From positions 1 through 64,000 of the forward strand of contig NZ_BPQO01000032.1 in NCBI RefSeq assembly GCF_022179285.1: a DNA stretch of 64,000 nucleotides, written 5' to 3'. The DNA comes from Methylobacterium hispanicum (GTDB lineage: Bacteria > Pseudomonadota > Alphaproteobacteria > Rhizobiales > Beijerinckiaceae). Under the pieces are notes generated by a model that ran no database searches, was not told the DNA's origin, and was given only the letters and a program-made list of their open reading frames with translations. This document shows, piece by piece, positions 44,595 through 53,510 of the stretch (its first letter is position 1; each line of letters opens with the position of its first letter). Position numbers and translations under genes: made by a program.

Positions 44595-45278
44595 ATGTCC
44601 CTTCCCCCGATCGCCGTGTTCGACCTCGACGGAACGCTCGCCGAGACGGCCGGCGACCTGATCGGCACCCTGAACGCGCTCCTCACCCGCGAGGGCCTGC
44701 CGGAGCTGCCGCTCGACGGCGCGCGCGACCTGATCGGCGCGGGCGCCAAGGCGCTGATCGCGCGCGGCTTCGCGGCGGCCGGCGCGCCCCTCGCGCCCGA
44801 GCGGCACGACCAGCTCTTCCTCGACTTCATCGAGCATTACGGCCGGAACATCTGCCGGGAATCCTACCTCTATCCGGGCCTCGTCGAGACGCTCGACCGG
44901 CTGGAGGCGGACGGCTTCCGGCTGGCCGTGTGCACCAACAAGGTCGAGGGCCTGGCGGTCGATCTCCTGGAAAAGCTCGGCATCGCGGAGCGCTTCGCGG
45001 CGATCTGCGGACGCGAGACCTTCCCGTTCCACAAGCCCGATCCGCGCCACATCACGCTCACCATCGAGCGGGCCGGGGGCGACCCCGCACGCGCCGTGAT
45101 GGTGGGCGATTCGCGCGCCGACATCGACGCCGCGAAGGCCGCGGGCGTGCCGGTGGTGGCCGTGACCTTCGGCTACACCGACACGCCGGTCGAGGAGCTC
45201 GGCCCGGACCGGGTCATCTCGCACTTCGCCGACCTCGTCGGCGCCGTCGAGGCGCTGCTGCCGCGCAAGGCCGCCTGA
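44595..45278 (+). CDS. gph: Phosphoglycolate phosphatase
   Basis: A 227-residue HAD hydrolase: FDLDGTLAETAGDL (nucleophile and acid), CTNKV in motif II, HKPDPRH with the motif III lysine, and VMVGDSRADIDAAKAAG. It removes phosphate from 2-phosphoglycolate made during DNA repair or RuBisCO oxygenation. HAD family members are promiscuous, so the substrate is a family-level inference. Confidence 0.87.
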   Translation: MSLPPIAVFDLDGTLAETAGDLIGTLNALLTREGLPELPLDGARDLIGAGAKALIARGFAAAGAPLAPERHDQLFLDFIEHYGRNICRESYLYPGLVETLDRLEADGFRLAVCTNKVEGLAVDLLEKLGIAERFAAICGRETFPFHKPDPRHITLTIERAGGDPARAVMVGDSRADIDAAKAAGVPVVAVTFGYTDTPVEELGPDRVISHFADLVGAVEALLPRKAA

Positions 45279-45316
45279 CGGGCGCGATCCCCCGGGCGGC
45301 CCCCCGCCCGCCGCCC

Positions 45317-47008
45317 TCAAGCGGCCCGCACGGTGGCGAGGAAGCGTCCGACCTCGGCGCCTAGATGCTCGGACTGGCGCGACAGCTCGGAGGCCGCCGA
45401 GAGCACCTGGCTGGCCGCCGCGCCCGTCTCCTCCGAGGCCTGCGCCACGCCCGCGACGTTGCGCGTCACCTCATCCGTTCCGCCCGCGGCCTGCGCCACG
45501 TTGCGCACGATCTCCTGCGTCGCCGCCCCCTGCTGCTCGACAGCCGCCGCGATGCTCGCGGCGACACCGCTGATCTCGCGGATGCGCCCGGTGATCGCGC
45601 CGATGGCCGAGACCGCCCGATCCGTCACGCCCTGGATCTCGCCGATCTGGCCGGCGATCTCGTCGGTCGCCCTGGCCGTCTGGGAGGCCAGCGCCTTCAC
45701 CTCGGCGGCCACCACCGCGAAGCCGCGGCCGGCCTCGCCGGCGCGCGCCGCCTCGATGGTCGCGTTGAGCGCCAGGAGGTTCGTCTGCGAGGCAATGTTG
45801 GAGATCAGGCCGACCATGTCGCCGATCCGGGCCGAGGTCGCCCGCAGCGCCTGGACGAGGGCGGCGGTCTGGTCGGCCTCGCCGACGGCGCCCTGGGCGA
45901 GATCCGCCGAGCCCCGCACCTGGCGGCCGATCTCCTGCACCGAGGCGCCGAGTTCCTCGGCCGCCGCCGCCACCGTGCCGACGTTCGAGGCGGCCTCCTC
46001 GGCCGCGGCCGCGACGGTGGTGGACTGCGAGGCCGTCTCGGCCGCGGTCGCCGTCATCTGCTGGGCGGTGGCCTGCAGCTCGGTCGCGGAGGAGGAAACG
46101 GTGCCGACGATGCCGCCGACCGCGCGCTCGAAGCCGTCGGCCAGCTCGATCATCGTGCGGCGGCGCTCGGCCGCCGCGACCTCGTCGGCGCGCTGCCTGA
46201 CCTCGGCCTCCTCGGCGGCCTTGCGCGCCACCATCGCCTTGATCCCCTCGACCGCCCGGCCCACCGCGCCGATCTCGTCCCCGCGCGCGGCCTCGCGGAT
46301 CTCCGCCTCGGTCTCGCCTCGCGCCATCCGCTGGAGCACGGAGACCAGGTTGCCGAGCGGGCGCGTGATTCCGTTCATCGCCACCAGAGCCGCGGCGAGG
46401 AGACCGATCACCATGCCGAGCGCGCTGAACATCATCAGGGTCAGGCGGGTGGCGTTGGTCTGATCGGTCAGGCCGTTCGAGCCGTTCTCCATGTATGTCG
46501 CGATGTCGTCGGTCAGCTTGGCACCTTCCTGCACCAGGGCGGAGAAGGTCGGATCGATGGCGCCGTGCACGAGATCGAGCGCCTCGGCGTTCCGGTTGAG
46601 GGTGCCGAGGCGGCGCACCTCGCTCACCTCCGTCACGAACCGCTCGATGCGGCCCGTCTGCTCGGCGACCCGCCGGGCGAAGGTCGGCGCCTGCTCGGGG
46701 AGTTCGGCGAGAGCGGTCTTCAGCGCGGGCAGGGCCGCATCGAAGCCCCGGTTGGCGGCCTGCATTTGCGCCGCGTCGGTCTCGGCGATGACGCGGTAGA
46801 CCCAGTAGTTGAGCTCGAACACGTACCGGTTGACCCGGCGCGAGGTGGCCACCGCCTTGGCCTCGCGAACGATGAACAGGCTGTAGGCGTCGTCGATCTG
46901 GCTCATGCGCGACTGCGCGTACCAGACGCATCCTCCCACGATCACGCCGATGAGAACGATGACGCTGGCGAGCTTGGGCAGGATCTTGATGTTTGACAGG
47001 CGCGGCAT
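45317..47008 (-). CDS. Methyl-accepting chemotaxis protein
   Basis: A 563-residue transmembrane receptor. Helix 1 (LASVIVLIGVIVGGCVWYA) and helix 2 (LMMFSALGMVIGLLAAALVAM, about 190-211) frame a periplasmic four-helix-type sensor domain; a HAMP linker and the signalling hairpin follow, with the tip segment QTNLLALNATIEAARAGEAGRGFAVVA. No CheR/CheB-binding pentapeptide is apparent at the C-terminus. Ligand unknown. Confidence 0.92.
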   Translation of the reverse strand: MPRLSNIKILPKLASVIVLIGVIVGGCVWYAQSRMSQIDDAYSLFIVREAKAVATSRRVNRYVFELNYWVYRVIAETDAAQMQAANRGFDAALPALKTALAELPEQAPTFARRVAEQTGRIERFVTEVSEVRRLGTLNRNAEALDLVHGAIDPTFSALVQEGAKLTDDIATYMENGSNGLTDQTNATRLTLMMFSALGMVIGLLAAALVAMNGITRPLGNLVSVLQRMARGETEAEIREAARGDEIGAVGRAVEGIKAMVARKAAEEAEVRQRADEVAAAERRRTMIELADGFERAVGGIVGTVSSSATELQATAQQMTATAAETASQSTTVAAAAEEAASNVGTVAAAAEELGASVQEIGRQVRGSADLAQGAVGEADQTAALVQALRATSARIGDMVGLISNIASQTNLLALNATIEAARAGEAGRGFAVVAAEVKALASQTARATDEIAGQIGEIQGVTDRAVSAIGAITGRIREISGVAASIAAAVEQQGAATQEIVRNVAQAAGGTDEVTRNVAGVAQASEETGAAASQVLSAASELSRQSEHLGAEVGRFLATVRAA

Positions 47009-47234
47009 GAGCGTGGATTCCGGTTCGTACCGGATGTTTCTGGCCGATCCGGACTTAATGACATCTTAAGACCTACTGGACAGACGACGAGCAAATACCG
47101 AGATCCGGACGCGGATTCATTCGGTTCGCCGCCGATTTCATGTCAATTCCTCCGGACTTCTCCGGCTGGACAAAAAATGCTCTTGCGATCCTGATCCCGC
47201 CAACCTCTCGCGACCCCGGATCCAGTACCGAACT

Positions 47235-48572
47235 CTATTCGACCGCGTGGTCGTCCCCGGCGAGCGCGAGGCGGCGCAGGTCGTCGAGGGCGCGCGCCAG
47301 GGCCTCGCGCGGCGGGACCGCCAGGGCGAGCCGCACCGCGTTCGGGGCATGCCCCGGATTGACCGCGAAGGACGCGGCCGGGATCAGCGCGATGCCGCGG
47401 CGGAGCGCAGCCGCCGCGAAGGCCTCGGCCCGCCACGTCTCGGGCAGTTCCAGCCAGAGATGGTAGGCCGATGCATCTCCGGCGACCGCGAGGCCCGCGA
47501 GGCTCGCGCGGGCGATCACCTGCCGCGCCGCCGCGTCCGCCCGCTTGGCCGCGACGAGGCGCGCGGCCGATCCGTCGCCCATCCACCGCACGCCCGCGGC
47601 GAGCGGCAGGCCCATGGCAGACCAGCCCCCCTGCCGGACCGAGGCCGCGAGCCGGTCCACGAGGTCGGGCGGGCTCGCGACGAGCCCGATCGTCAGCCCC
47701 GGCATCACCCGCTTCGAGAGGCTGTCGATCAGGATCGTGCGGGCGGGCGCGAGCCCCGCGATCGGCCGGGCGTCGGAGAGAAAGCCGTAGACCGTGTCCT
47801 CGATCGCCGTGAGCCCGGTCCGGGCCAGCACCGCGGCGATCTCGGCGCGCCGGCCCGGCCCCATGGTGGCGCCGAGCGGGTTCTGCAGCGTCGGCTGCAG
47901 GTAGAGTCCGGAGAGCGGCGTTGCGCGGTGCACCTGCAGGATCGACTCGGGCCGCACGCCCTCCGAATCCATCGCCAACGGCACCAGCGCGATGCCGAGG
48001 CGGGCGGCGATGCCCTTCGCGACCGGGTAGGTCAGCGGCTCGCAGCCGATGCGCTCGCCGGGCGGCGCCAGCGCGGCGAGCGCGGCGGCCAGCGCCTGCC
48101 GCCCGTTGCCGGTGAAGAGCAGGCCCTCCGGGTCCGGCGCGTAGCCGTCCCGCGCCAGGAAGGCGGCAGCGATCCGGCGGGCGACGGGCGTGCCGGCCGG
48201 GCCGAAATGCGTCAAGGCCGCCTCAGCCGCGCCCGCGCGTGCCAACGCCGCCAAGGTCTCGACCAGCATTGCCTCCTGCTCGGGCAGACGGGAATGCGTG
48301 CGCTGGAGATCGATCGCGGCGGGCGGCGGCTCCGGCTGGATCGGTCCCGGGCCGTTCAGGTCGGAGCGCACGTAGGTGCCGCGCCCGACCTCGCCCGTCA
48401 CCAGGCCGCGCCGGGCGAGTTCCGCGTAGACGCGGCTCGCCGTGGAGACCGCGATGCCGCGCCGGTAGGCGAAGTCCCGCTGCGGCGGCAGGCGGTCGCC
48501 GGGTCTGAGGGCGCCCGCGGCGATCTCCGCCGCCACGGCGTCGGCCACGTCCCGGAAATCGGCCGCCCCCAT
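47235..48572 (-). CDS. MocR-type GntR/aminotransferase transcription regulator
   Basis: A 445-residue fusion. Residues ~1-70 are a GntR winged helix (ALRPGDRLPPQRDFAYRRGIAVSTASRVYAELARRGLVTGEVGRGTYV). The rest is a fold-type I aminotransferase domain with the PLP lysine in LIDSLSKRVMPGL. MocR proteins sense PLP or amino-acid-derived ligands. It is divergent from a DUF1127 gene; the 28-base palindrome at 48597-48624 between them is the likely operator. Confidence 0.9.
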   Translation of the reverse strand: MGAADFRDVADAVAAEIAAGALRPGDRLPPQRDFAYRRGIAVSTASRVYAELARRGLVTGEVGRGTYVRSDLNGPGPIQPEPPPAAIDLQRTHSRLPEQEAMLVETLAALARAGAAEAALTHFGPAGTPVARRIAAAFLARDGYAPDPEGLLFTGNGRQALAAALAALAPPGERIGCEPLTYPVAKGIAARLGIALVPLAMDSEGVRPESILQVHRATPLSGLYLQPTLQNPLGATMGPGRRAEIAAVLARTGLTAIEDTVYGFLSDARPIAGLAPARTILIDSLSKRVMPGLTIGLVASPPDLVDRLAASVRQGGWSAMGLPLAAGVRWMGDGSAARLVAAKRADAAARQVIARASLAGLAVAGDASAYHLWLELPETWRAEAFAAAALRRGIALIPAASFAVNPGHAPNAVRLALAVPPREALARALDDLRRLALAGDDHAVE

Positions 48573-48596
48573 AATTGCTCCGAGGTCAATGTTTCG

Positions 48597-48624
48597 ATTG
48601 ATCCGATATGCGTATCGGATCAAT
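48597..48624. promoter_or_regulatory. Operator-like palindrome between MocR and DUF1127 genes
   Basis: Two 12-base arms, ATTGATCCGATA and its exact complement, flank TGCG. It lies 25 bases before the MocR start and 54 before the DUF1127 start, in an AT-richer stretch, as expected for an autoregulator's binding site. GntR-type operators are typically of this dyad form. Confidence 0.75.
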
Positions 48625-48678
48625 CCTGCCCGCGCAATCCCGGCCGGACTGCCCTGACCCCCGAACGGAGTATCGGCC

Positions 48679-48885
48679 ATGGCCGTCACGTCCCTGTCCC
48701 CGTCCTGCGCGCGAACCCGTCCCGAGCGCGCGGAATCCGCCCGCGCCGGGCTGCTGCGCCTCTGGCTCGGCCGCATCCGCGCCCGGCGGGCGCTCGCCGC
48801 ACTGCACCCGGATCAGGTCCGCGAGGCCGGCCTCGACCCGTTCCGCCTGCGCGCCGAGATGATCAAGCCGTTCTGGCAGGGCTGA
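48679..48885 (+). CDS. DUF1127 small protein
   Basis: A 68-residue Arg-rich protein with the DUF1127 core LLRLWLGRIRARRALAALHPDQVREAGLDPFRLRAEMIKPFWQG. Some DUF1127 proteins of alphaproteobacteria bind RNA or affect phosphate and carbon metabolism; the role is unknown here. The gene is divergent from the MocR regulator and shares its palindrome. Confidence 0.85.
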   Translation: MAVTSLSPSCARTRPERAESARAGLLRLWLGRIRARRALAALHPDQVREAGLDPFRLRAEMIKPFWQG

Positions 48886-48912
48886 CGCCCCACCGGCGAC
48901 CGTGATCCGCTC

Positions 48913-49677
48913 TCAGAACAGGCTCCCCTGCCCGTCCTCGTCGGAGGAGCGCGGCCTCGAAGCGGAGGGCCCGCCGGGCTCGGGCGTCCCCGCCCGCGGC
49001 CGCGCCACGGGCTCGATCAGTCCGGCATCGTCGTTGCGCGCGTCGTTGACCCGCGGACTCACCGGGTCCATCCGCAGCCACGCGTCCGGGCAGGGGCGGC
49101 AGAGCGCGGCGGCGCCGCCCGCGTCGGTCGTGCGCGCGTCGAGCCAGCCTTCCACCTGATCGGGCGCCAGGATCGCCGGCATCCGGTCGTGGATCGCCGC
49201 GAGCGTGCCGTTCGCGCCCGTGGTGACGATGGCGGCGGTGTCGATCTCGGAGCCGTCGGCGCCCATCCAGGCCTCCCAGAGGCCGGCCAAGGCCATCGGC
49301 GCCCCGTCGGCCCGGCGGATCAGGAAGGGCGTCTTGGTGGCCGCGCGGCCCGTGCCCTCACGGCGCCACTCGTAGAAGCCGTCGGCCAGGAAGACGCACC
49401 GCCGATGCCGGATCGCGCCGCGGAAGGTCGCCTTCTCCAGCACGGTCTCGACCCGGGCGTTGATGACGAGCGGGAAGCCCTTCGGGTCCTTCAGCCAGCC
49501 CGGCCAGAACCCCCAGCGCACCAGCCGGAAGTGGCGCCCGCCGTTCTCGTGCAGCACCACCGGCACGGGCTGGGTCGGCGCCACGTTGTAGCGGGCCGGG
49601 AAATTCGGGCGCTCCGGGTAGCCGTAGGCCTCGGCGAACACCTCCGGCGCCTGCGCGATGAAGAAGCGCCCGCACAT
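48913..49677 (-). CDS. yedK: SRAP-family (YedK/HMCES) abasic-site protein
   Basis: A 254-residue SRAP protein. After Met removal Cys2 (MCGRFF) is the residue that forms a thiazolidine crosslink to abasic sites in single-stranded DNA. The motifs NVAPTQPVPVV, GFYEWRR and IHDRMPAIL are the family's active-site segments. The C-terminal 60 residues are a low-complexity extension. Confidence 0.93.
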   Translation of the reverse strand: MCGRFFIAQAPEVFAEAYGYPERPNFPARYNVAPTQPVPVVLHENGGRHFRLVRWGFWPGWLKDPKGFPLVINARVETVLEKATFRGAIRHRRCVFLADGFYEWRREGTGRAATKTPFLIRRADGAPMALAGLWEAWMGADGSEIDTAAIVTTGANGTLAAIHDRMPAILAPDQVEGWLDARTTDAGGAAALCRPCPDAWLRMDPVSPRVNDARNDDAGLIEPVARPRAGTPEPGGPSASRPRSSDEDGQGSLF

Positions 49678-49681
49678 CGGC

Positions 49682-50686
49682 CTAGAGCCAGCGCTTCCAG
49701 CGGAAGAAGGCGTAGGGCAGGACGGCAGCCACGATCATCATCACCACCGCCATCGGGTAGCCGAAGGGCAGGTCGAGCTCCGGCATCGTCTTGAAGTTCA
49801 TGCCGTAGATCGAGGCGATCAGGGTCGGGGGCATGAACACCACCGCCATGACCGAGAACAGCTTGATGATGTTGTTCTGCTCGAGGTTCACGAGTCCGAG
49901 GGTGGCGTCGAGCAGGAAGTTGATCTTGGTCGACAGGAAGGTGGCGTGCTCCTCGAGCGACTGCAGGTCGCGCAGGGTCGAGCGCACGTCCTCGCGGAGT
50001 TCCCGGGGCGCCTTGTTGGTGCGGTAGGTCGCCGACAGCGAGAGCAGGATGCGCTCCATCGAGACGAGGCTCTCGCGCTGCTTCGAGATCAGGTCGTTGT
50101 GGCGCCCGAGCGCCCGCAGGGTCTCCTGCAGGGCCGTGTTGCGGGCGGAGGGGTCATCCTGCTCCTCGAAGATCTTGCGGGAGAGCCGGTCGATGCGCTC
50201 GCCCTGGAGCTGGAGCACGTCCGCCGCCCGGTCGATCACCGCCTCGATCAGCCCGGCCAGGATCGACTCGCCCGAGACCACGCTCGTCGGCCCGTTGCCG
50301 GTCGCCCGGCCGGCGCGCTGCGTGTACATCCGGAAGGCCTGCGGCTCCTCGTAGCGCACGGTGACGAGCCGGTTGCCGCGCAGCACGAAGGTGATGCCGG
50401 CAAGCCCCGGCTCGTCGGAATCGCTCACCTTCGAGAGCACGCGGCCCGTCATGTAGCGCGCCCCGTCCTCCACGTAGAGCAGTTCGGAGGGCTCGATGTC
50501 CTTCATCTCCTCGCGGGTCGGAACCTCGATCCCGGAGAACCCCTCGACCTTCAGCTCCTCCTCGCGGCTCGGGCGGACGAGATCGAGCCAGACCGTGTCG
50601 TCGGGGATGGGGTCCTGGAGTTCGAGGGCGCGGCGCTCGAGCTGCGTCTGGCCGGTACCGGTGACCGGCTGGTGGATGAAGATCAC
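49682..50686 (-). CDS. corA: CorA-type magnesium/cobalt transporter
   Basis: A 334-residue channel-forming transporter. Two C-terminal membrane helices follow a long helical cytoplasmic domain; the first ends with SIYGMNF, the GMN selectivity motif. VFMPPTLIASI is a hallmark. The start is GTG at 50686 (VIFIHQPVTG); no ATG fits. A pentameric inner-membrane protein by family knowledge. Confidence 0.93.
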   Translation of the reverse strand: MIFIHQPVTGTGQTQLERRALELQDPIPDDTVWLDLVRPSREEELKVEGFSGIEVPTREEMKDIEPSELLYVEDGARYMTGRVLSKVSDSDEPGLAGITFVLRGNRLVTVRYEEPQAFRMYTQRAGRATGNGPTSVVSGESILAGLIEAVIDRAADVLQLQGERIDRLSRKIFEEQDDPSARNTALQETLRALGRHNDLISKQRESLVSMERILLSLSATYRTNKAPRELREDVRSTLRDLQSLEEHATFLSTKINFLLDATLGLVNLEQNNIIKLFSVMAVVFMPPTLIASIYGMNFKTMPELDLPFGYPMAVVMMIVAAVLPYAFFRWKRWL

Positions 50687-50709
50687 GCGGGGCTCAGGGG
50701 TCGGGCGGC

Positions 50710-51570
50710 TCAGTCGAGCGCGCCGGGAGGGGGTGGGCTCGCATCCGGCACGAAGAAGTCCGGCGCAAGGGGTATCCCGGGTGTGACGCGGTATTTTGAA
50801 AAGTCCGTGACGCCCTCGCCCGCCAGGAAGGTGTCGTCGATCAGGAACTGCCCGGTATGCGCCCGCGCGTCCTTCAGGAACAAGGCGTGGGCGGCGTCCG
50901 CCATGATCTCGGGCGTGCGGCTCGCCCGCATGATCGCCTCGCCGCCGAGCAGGTTCTCGATCGCGGCGGTCGCGATGGTGGTGCGCGGCCAGAGCGCGTT
51001 CACCGCGATGCCTTTCCGGCGCAGCTCGCCCGCGAGGCCGAGCACGCAGAGCGACATGCCGAACTTCGCCATCGTGTAGGCGAGGTGGGGGGCAAACCAC
51101 TGCTCCGCCATGTCGAGGGGCGGCGACAGCATCAGGATGTGGGGGTTCTCGGACTTCTCCAGATGGGCGATCGCGTATTTCGAGACCATGTAGGTCCCGC
51201 GCGTGTTGATCTGGTGCATCAGGTCGAAGCGCTTCATCTCCGTCTGCGGCGTCGGGGTCAGCGAGATCGCGCTGGCATTGTTGACCACGATGTCGAGGCC
51301 GCCGAAATGCTGCGCCGTCCGCTCGAGGGCGCCCTGCACCGCCTCCTCGTCGCGCACGTCCACGACGAGCGGGAGCGCCCGGCCGCCGGCCCGCTCGATG
51401 GCGTCGGCGGCGCTGTAGATCGTGCCCTCCAGCTTCGGGTGCGGCTCGGCCGTCTTGGCGGCGATCGCCACGTTCGCGCCGTCGCACGCGGCCCGCAGGC
51501 CGATGGCGAGGCCGATGCCGCGCGAGGCGCCGGTGATGAACAGGGTTTTACCGCCAAGCGTGCCGCTCAT
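50710..51570 (-). CDS. SDR-family oxidoreductase, HSDL2-like
   Basis: A 286-residue short-chain dehydrogenase. LFITGASRGIGLAIGL binds cofactor; VAIAAKTAEPHPKLEGTIYSAA and NALWPRTTIATAAIENLLGG match the hydroxysteroid-dehydrogenase-like 2 group, and HLAYTMAKFGMS holds the Tyr/Lys pair. Likely acts on fatty-acyl intermediates given its neighbours (enoyl-CoA hydratase, acyl-CoA dehydrogenase), but the substrate is unknown. Confidence 0.85.
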   Translation of the reverse strand: MSGTLGGKTLFITGASRGIGLAIGLRAACDGANVAIAAKTAEPHPKLEGTIYSAADAIERAGGRALPLVVDVRDEEAVQGALERTAQHFGGLDIVVNNASAISLTPTPQTEMKRFDLMHQINTRGTYMVSKYAIAHLEKSENPHILMLSPPLDMAEQWFAPHLAYTMAKFGMSLCVLGLAGELRRKGIAVNALWPRTTIATAAIENLLGGEAIMRASRTPEIMADAAHALFLKDARAHTGQFLIDDTFLAGEGVTDFSKYRVTPGIPLAPDFFVPDASPPPPGALD

Positions 51571-51744
51571 CGTATCCTCCGGGTCAGGTGTTCTCGTGTA
51601 CGGGGCTCAACACGGCAAAGCACGAAGCTCCCCCCTCTGCGGGGAAGGGTGGGCCGGCCGTCAGGCCGGGTCGGGAGAGGGGAGCGACGGTGCAGGATTG
51701 GGCGGTGCCCTTCATGCGGGCCGCCCCCGTGCCGGAAACTGGGG

Positions 51745-51812
51745 TCCCCTCTCTGCGGGACTTTGTCCCGACCGACCCCCTTCGGGGGCCACCCTCCCCC
51801 GCAGAGAGGGGA
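51745..51812. repeat. Nested inverted repeat between two SDR genes
   Basis: Outer arms of 15 bases (TCCCCTCTCTGCGGG and complement) enclose a second hairpin CCCCC-TTCG-GGGGG near 51776-51788. It resembles GC-rich hairpin repeats elsewhere in the window but is not the 165-base element. It may act as a terminator or mRNA stability element between the two minus-strand genes. Confidence 0.65.
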
Positions 51813-51842
51813 GGGAGGGCGTCGCGCTCGTCTCCACTGCCA

Positions 51843-52706
51843 TCACCCCCCCTCACCGATCCTAAACCGCTCCGGCTGCGTGCCGTCCGCGTCGGTGAAG
51901 CCGTAGCGGCGAGCGAGGTCGGCCGCGTGCAGCACTGCGCCCCGGTGCGCGGCGACCTCCGGATCGGCGGCCAGCGCCGCGAGCGCGCGACCCGCGTAGA
52001 GCGGGCTCTCCGTCGCCAGCCCCGCCTGCCCGAGGTCGCGCACCCGCTCCGTCGCCACGAAACCCGGCGACAGGCCGAGGACGGTGACGCCGTGGGGCGC
52101 AAGTTCCGCCGCGAAGGCCAGCGCGAGCCGATTGGTGGCCGCCTTGGCCGAATCGTAGAACACGTCGCCGAGGTAACCGTCCGCCGTGTCGAACGAGACC
52201 AGCGCGAGCAGGCCGGAGCGGGCCGAGACCATCGCGGGTGCGACCGCGCGAGCGAGGAGCAGCGCCGCCAGCGGTCCGGTCTGCAGGAATCCCAGATAGG
52301 GTTCCGCCGAGCGGCGCCAGAACGGCGTGCCCCAGCCCGCCCCGTCGGGGTAGCGCGCGCCGTCGTAGCCCTCGTTGCCGCCCCAGACGCTCGACACCGC
52401 CACGTCGATCCGGCCGAAGCGGCGCAGCGTCCAGCGCACCAGCTCGTCCACGGCACGCTCGCTCTGGTGATCGCAGAGATAGTGGTGGCCCTCGCCGCCC
52501 GCCGCGTCCACCTCTCGGGCGGTGTCCTCGATCGCCTCCGGGCGCATCTCGGTGCGCGGCCCGGTCTCGCTGGAGCGCGCCGTGACGATCACGGTCGCCC
52601 CGGCCTCGCCGAGCCCGCGCGCGATGCCCCGCCCGACGCCCCGCGAGGCGCCCGCGACGAGGCAGACCCGCCCCGTGAGGTCCGGCCCGCTCACGCGCCC
52701 GCTCAC
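51843..52706 (-). CDS. SDR-family oxidoreductase, DHRS1-like
   Basis: A 287-residue short-chain dehydrogenase: LVAGASRGVGRGIARGLGEAG (cofactor), SSVWGGNEGYDGARYPDG in place of the usual NNAG, and FYDSAKAATNRLALAFA with the Tyr-x3-Lys. LSPGFVATERV follows. This pattern matches the DHRS1-like group. It overlaps the enoyl-CoA hydratase gene by four bases. Confidence 0.85.
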   Translation of the reverse strand: MSGRVSGPDLTGRVCLVAGASRGVGRGIARGLGEAGATVIVTARSSETGPRTEMRPEAIEDTAREVDAAGGEGHHYLCDHQSERAVDELVRWTLRRFGRIDVAVSSVWGGNEGYDGARYPDGAGWGTPFWRRSAEPYLGFLQTGPLAALLLARAVAPAMVSARSGLLALVSFDTADGYLGDVFYDSAKAATNRLALAFAAELAPHGVTVLGLSPGFVATERVRDLGQAGLATESPLYAGRALAALAADPEVAAHRGAVLHAADLARRYGFTDADGTQPERFRIGEGG

Positions 52707-53467
52707 GTGGAGGCGGGCTTGGCGCGGTCGAGGAAGGCCCGGAAGGCGGCCTGCGCCTCCTCCGAGCGCAGCTGACGGCCGAAGGCCTCGGCCTCGGCCT
52801 GGAGCGCGGCGTCGACCTCGGCCTGATCACCTCGGATCAGCGCCCGGGCCGCCTGGAGCGCGCCGCGCGGCAGGGCGGCGAGGCGGGCAGCCTGGGCGAG
52901 CGCGTGCTCAACCAGCATGTCGGAGGGCATCACGGCGTTGACCAGGCCCAGAGCCTCGGCCTGATCGGCCCCGAACATCTCGGACAGCAGGAGGATCTCG
53001 GTGGCCTTGAGCCGCCCGACCCGACGCGGCAGCAGGTAGCTCGAGGCCGCCTCCGGCACGAGGCCGAGCTCCACGAAGGGTGTGCGGAAGCGCGCCGCCG
53101 GGCTCGCGTAGACGAGGTCGCAGTGCAGCGTCAGGGTCGTGCCGATGCCGACCGCGACGCCGTCCACCGCCGCGACCATCGGCGTCCGGGTGCGGGCGAG
53201 GTGCCGGATAAAGCGGAGCGCGGGCGCCTCGCCGGAGGTCTGTTGCGCGCGGGCGACGAAGTCGGCGATGTCGTTGCCGGCCGTGAAGGCGCCGGGCTGG
53301 CCGGCGAAGACCACCGCGCCGACGGCCTCGGAGGCGTCCGCCTCTTCCAGCGCGCCGCGCATCGCGTCGTACATGGCGCCGGTCAGCGCGTTCTTCTTCT
53401 CGGGCCGGTCCAGGGTGACGAGGCGGACGCCGCCCTCCAGATCCTCGATGCGGACATGATCGGTCAT
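52703..53467 (-). CDS. Enoyl-CoA hydratase/isomerase family protein
   Basis: A 254-residue crotonase-fold enzyme: GAFTAGNDIADFVARA (oxyanion hole), VAAVDGVAVGIGTTLTLHCDLVYA and FVELGLVPEAASSYLLPRRVGR, where the Glu is a catalytic candidate. It lies between an acyl-CoA dehydrogenase gene upstream and an SDR gene downstream on the same strand, so it probably takes part in acyl-CoA breakdown. Confidence 0.9.
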   Translation of the reverse strand: MTDHVRIEDLEGGVRLVTLDRPEKKNALTGAMYDAMRGALEEADASEAVGAVVFAGQPGAFTAGNDIADFVARAQQTSGEAPALRFIRHLARTRTPMVAAVDGVAVGIGTTLTLHCDLVYASPAARFRTPFVELGLVPEAASSYLLPRRVGRLKATEILLLSEMFGADQAEALGLVNAVMPSDMLVEHALAQAARLAALPRGALQAARALIRGDQAEVDAALQAEAEAFGRQLRSEEAQAAFRAFLDRAKPAST

Positions 53468-53510
53468 CGCACCCTCACTCGCTGCGCCGGGACATCACTG
53501 GGACAGGACT

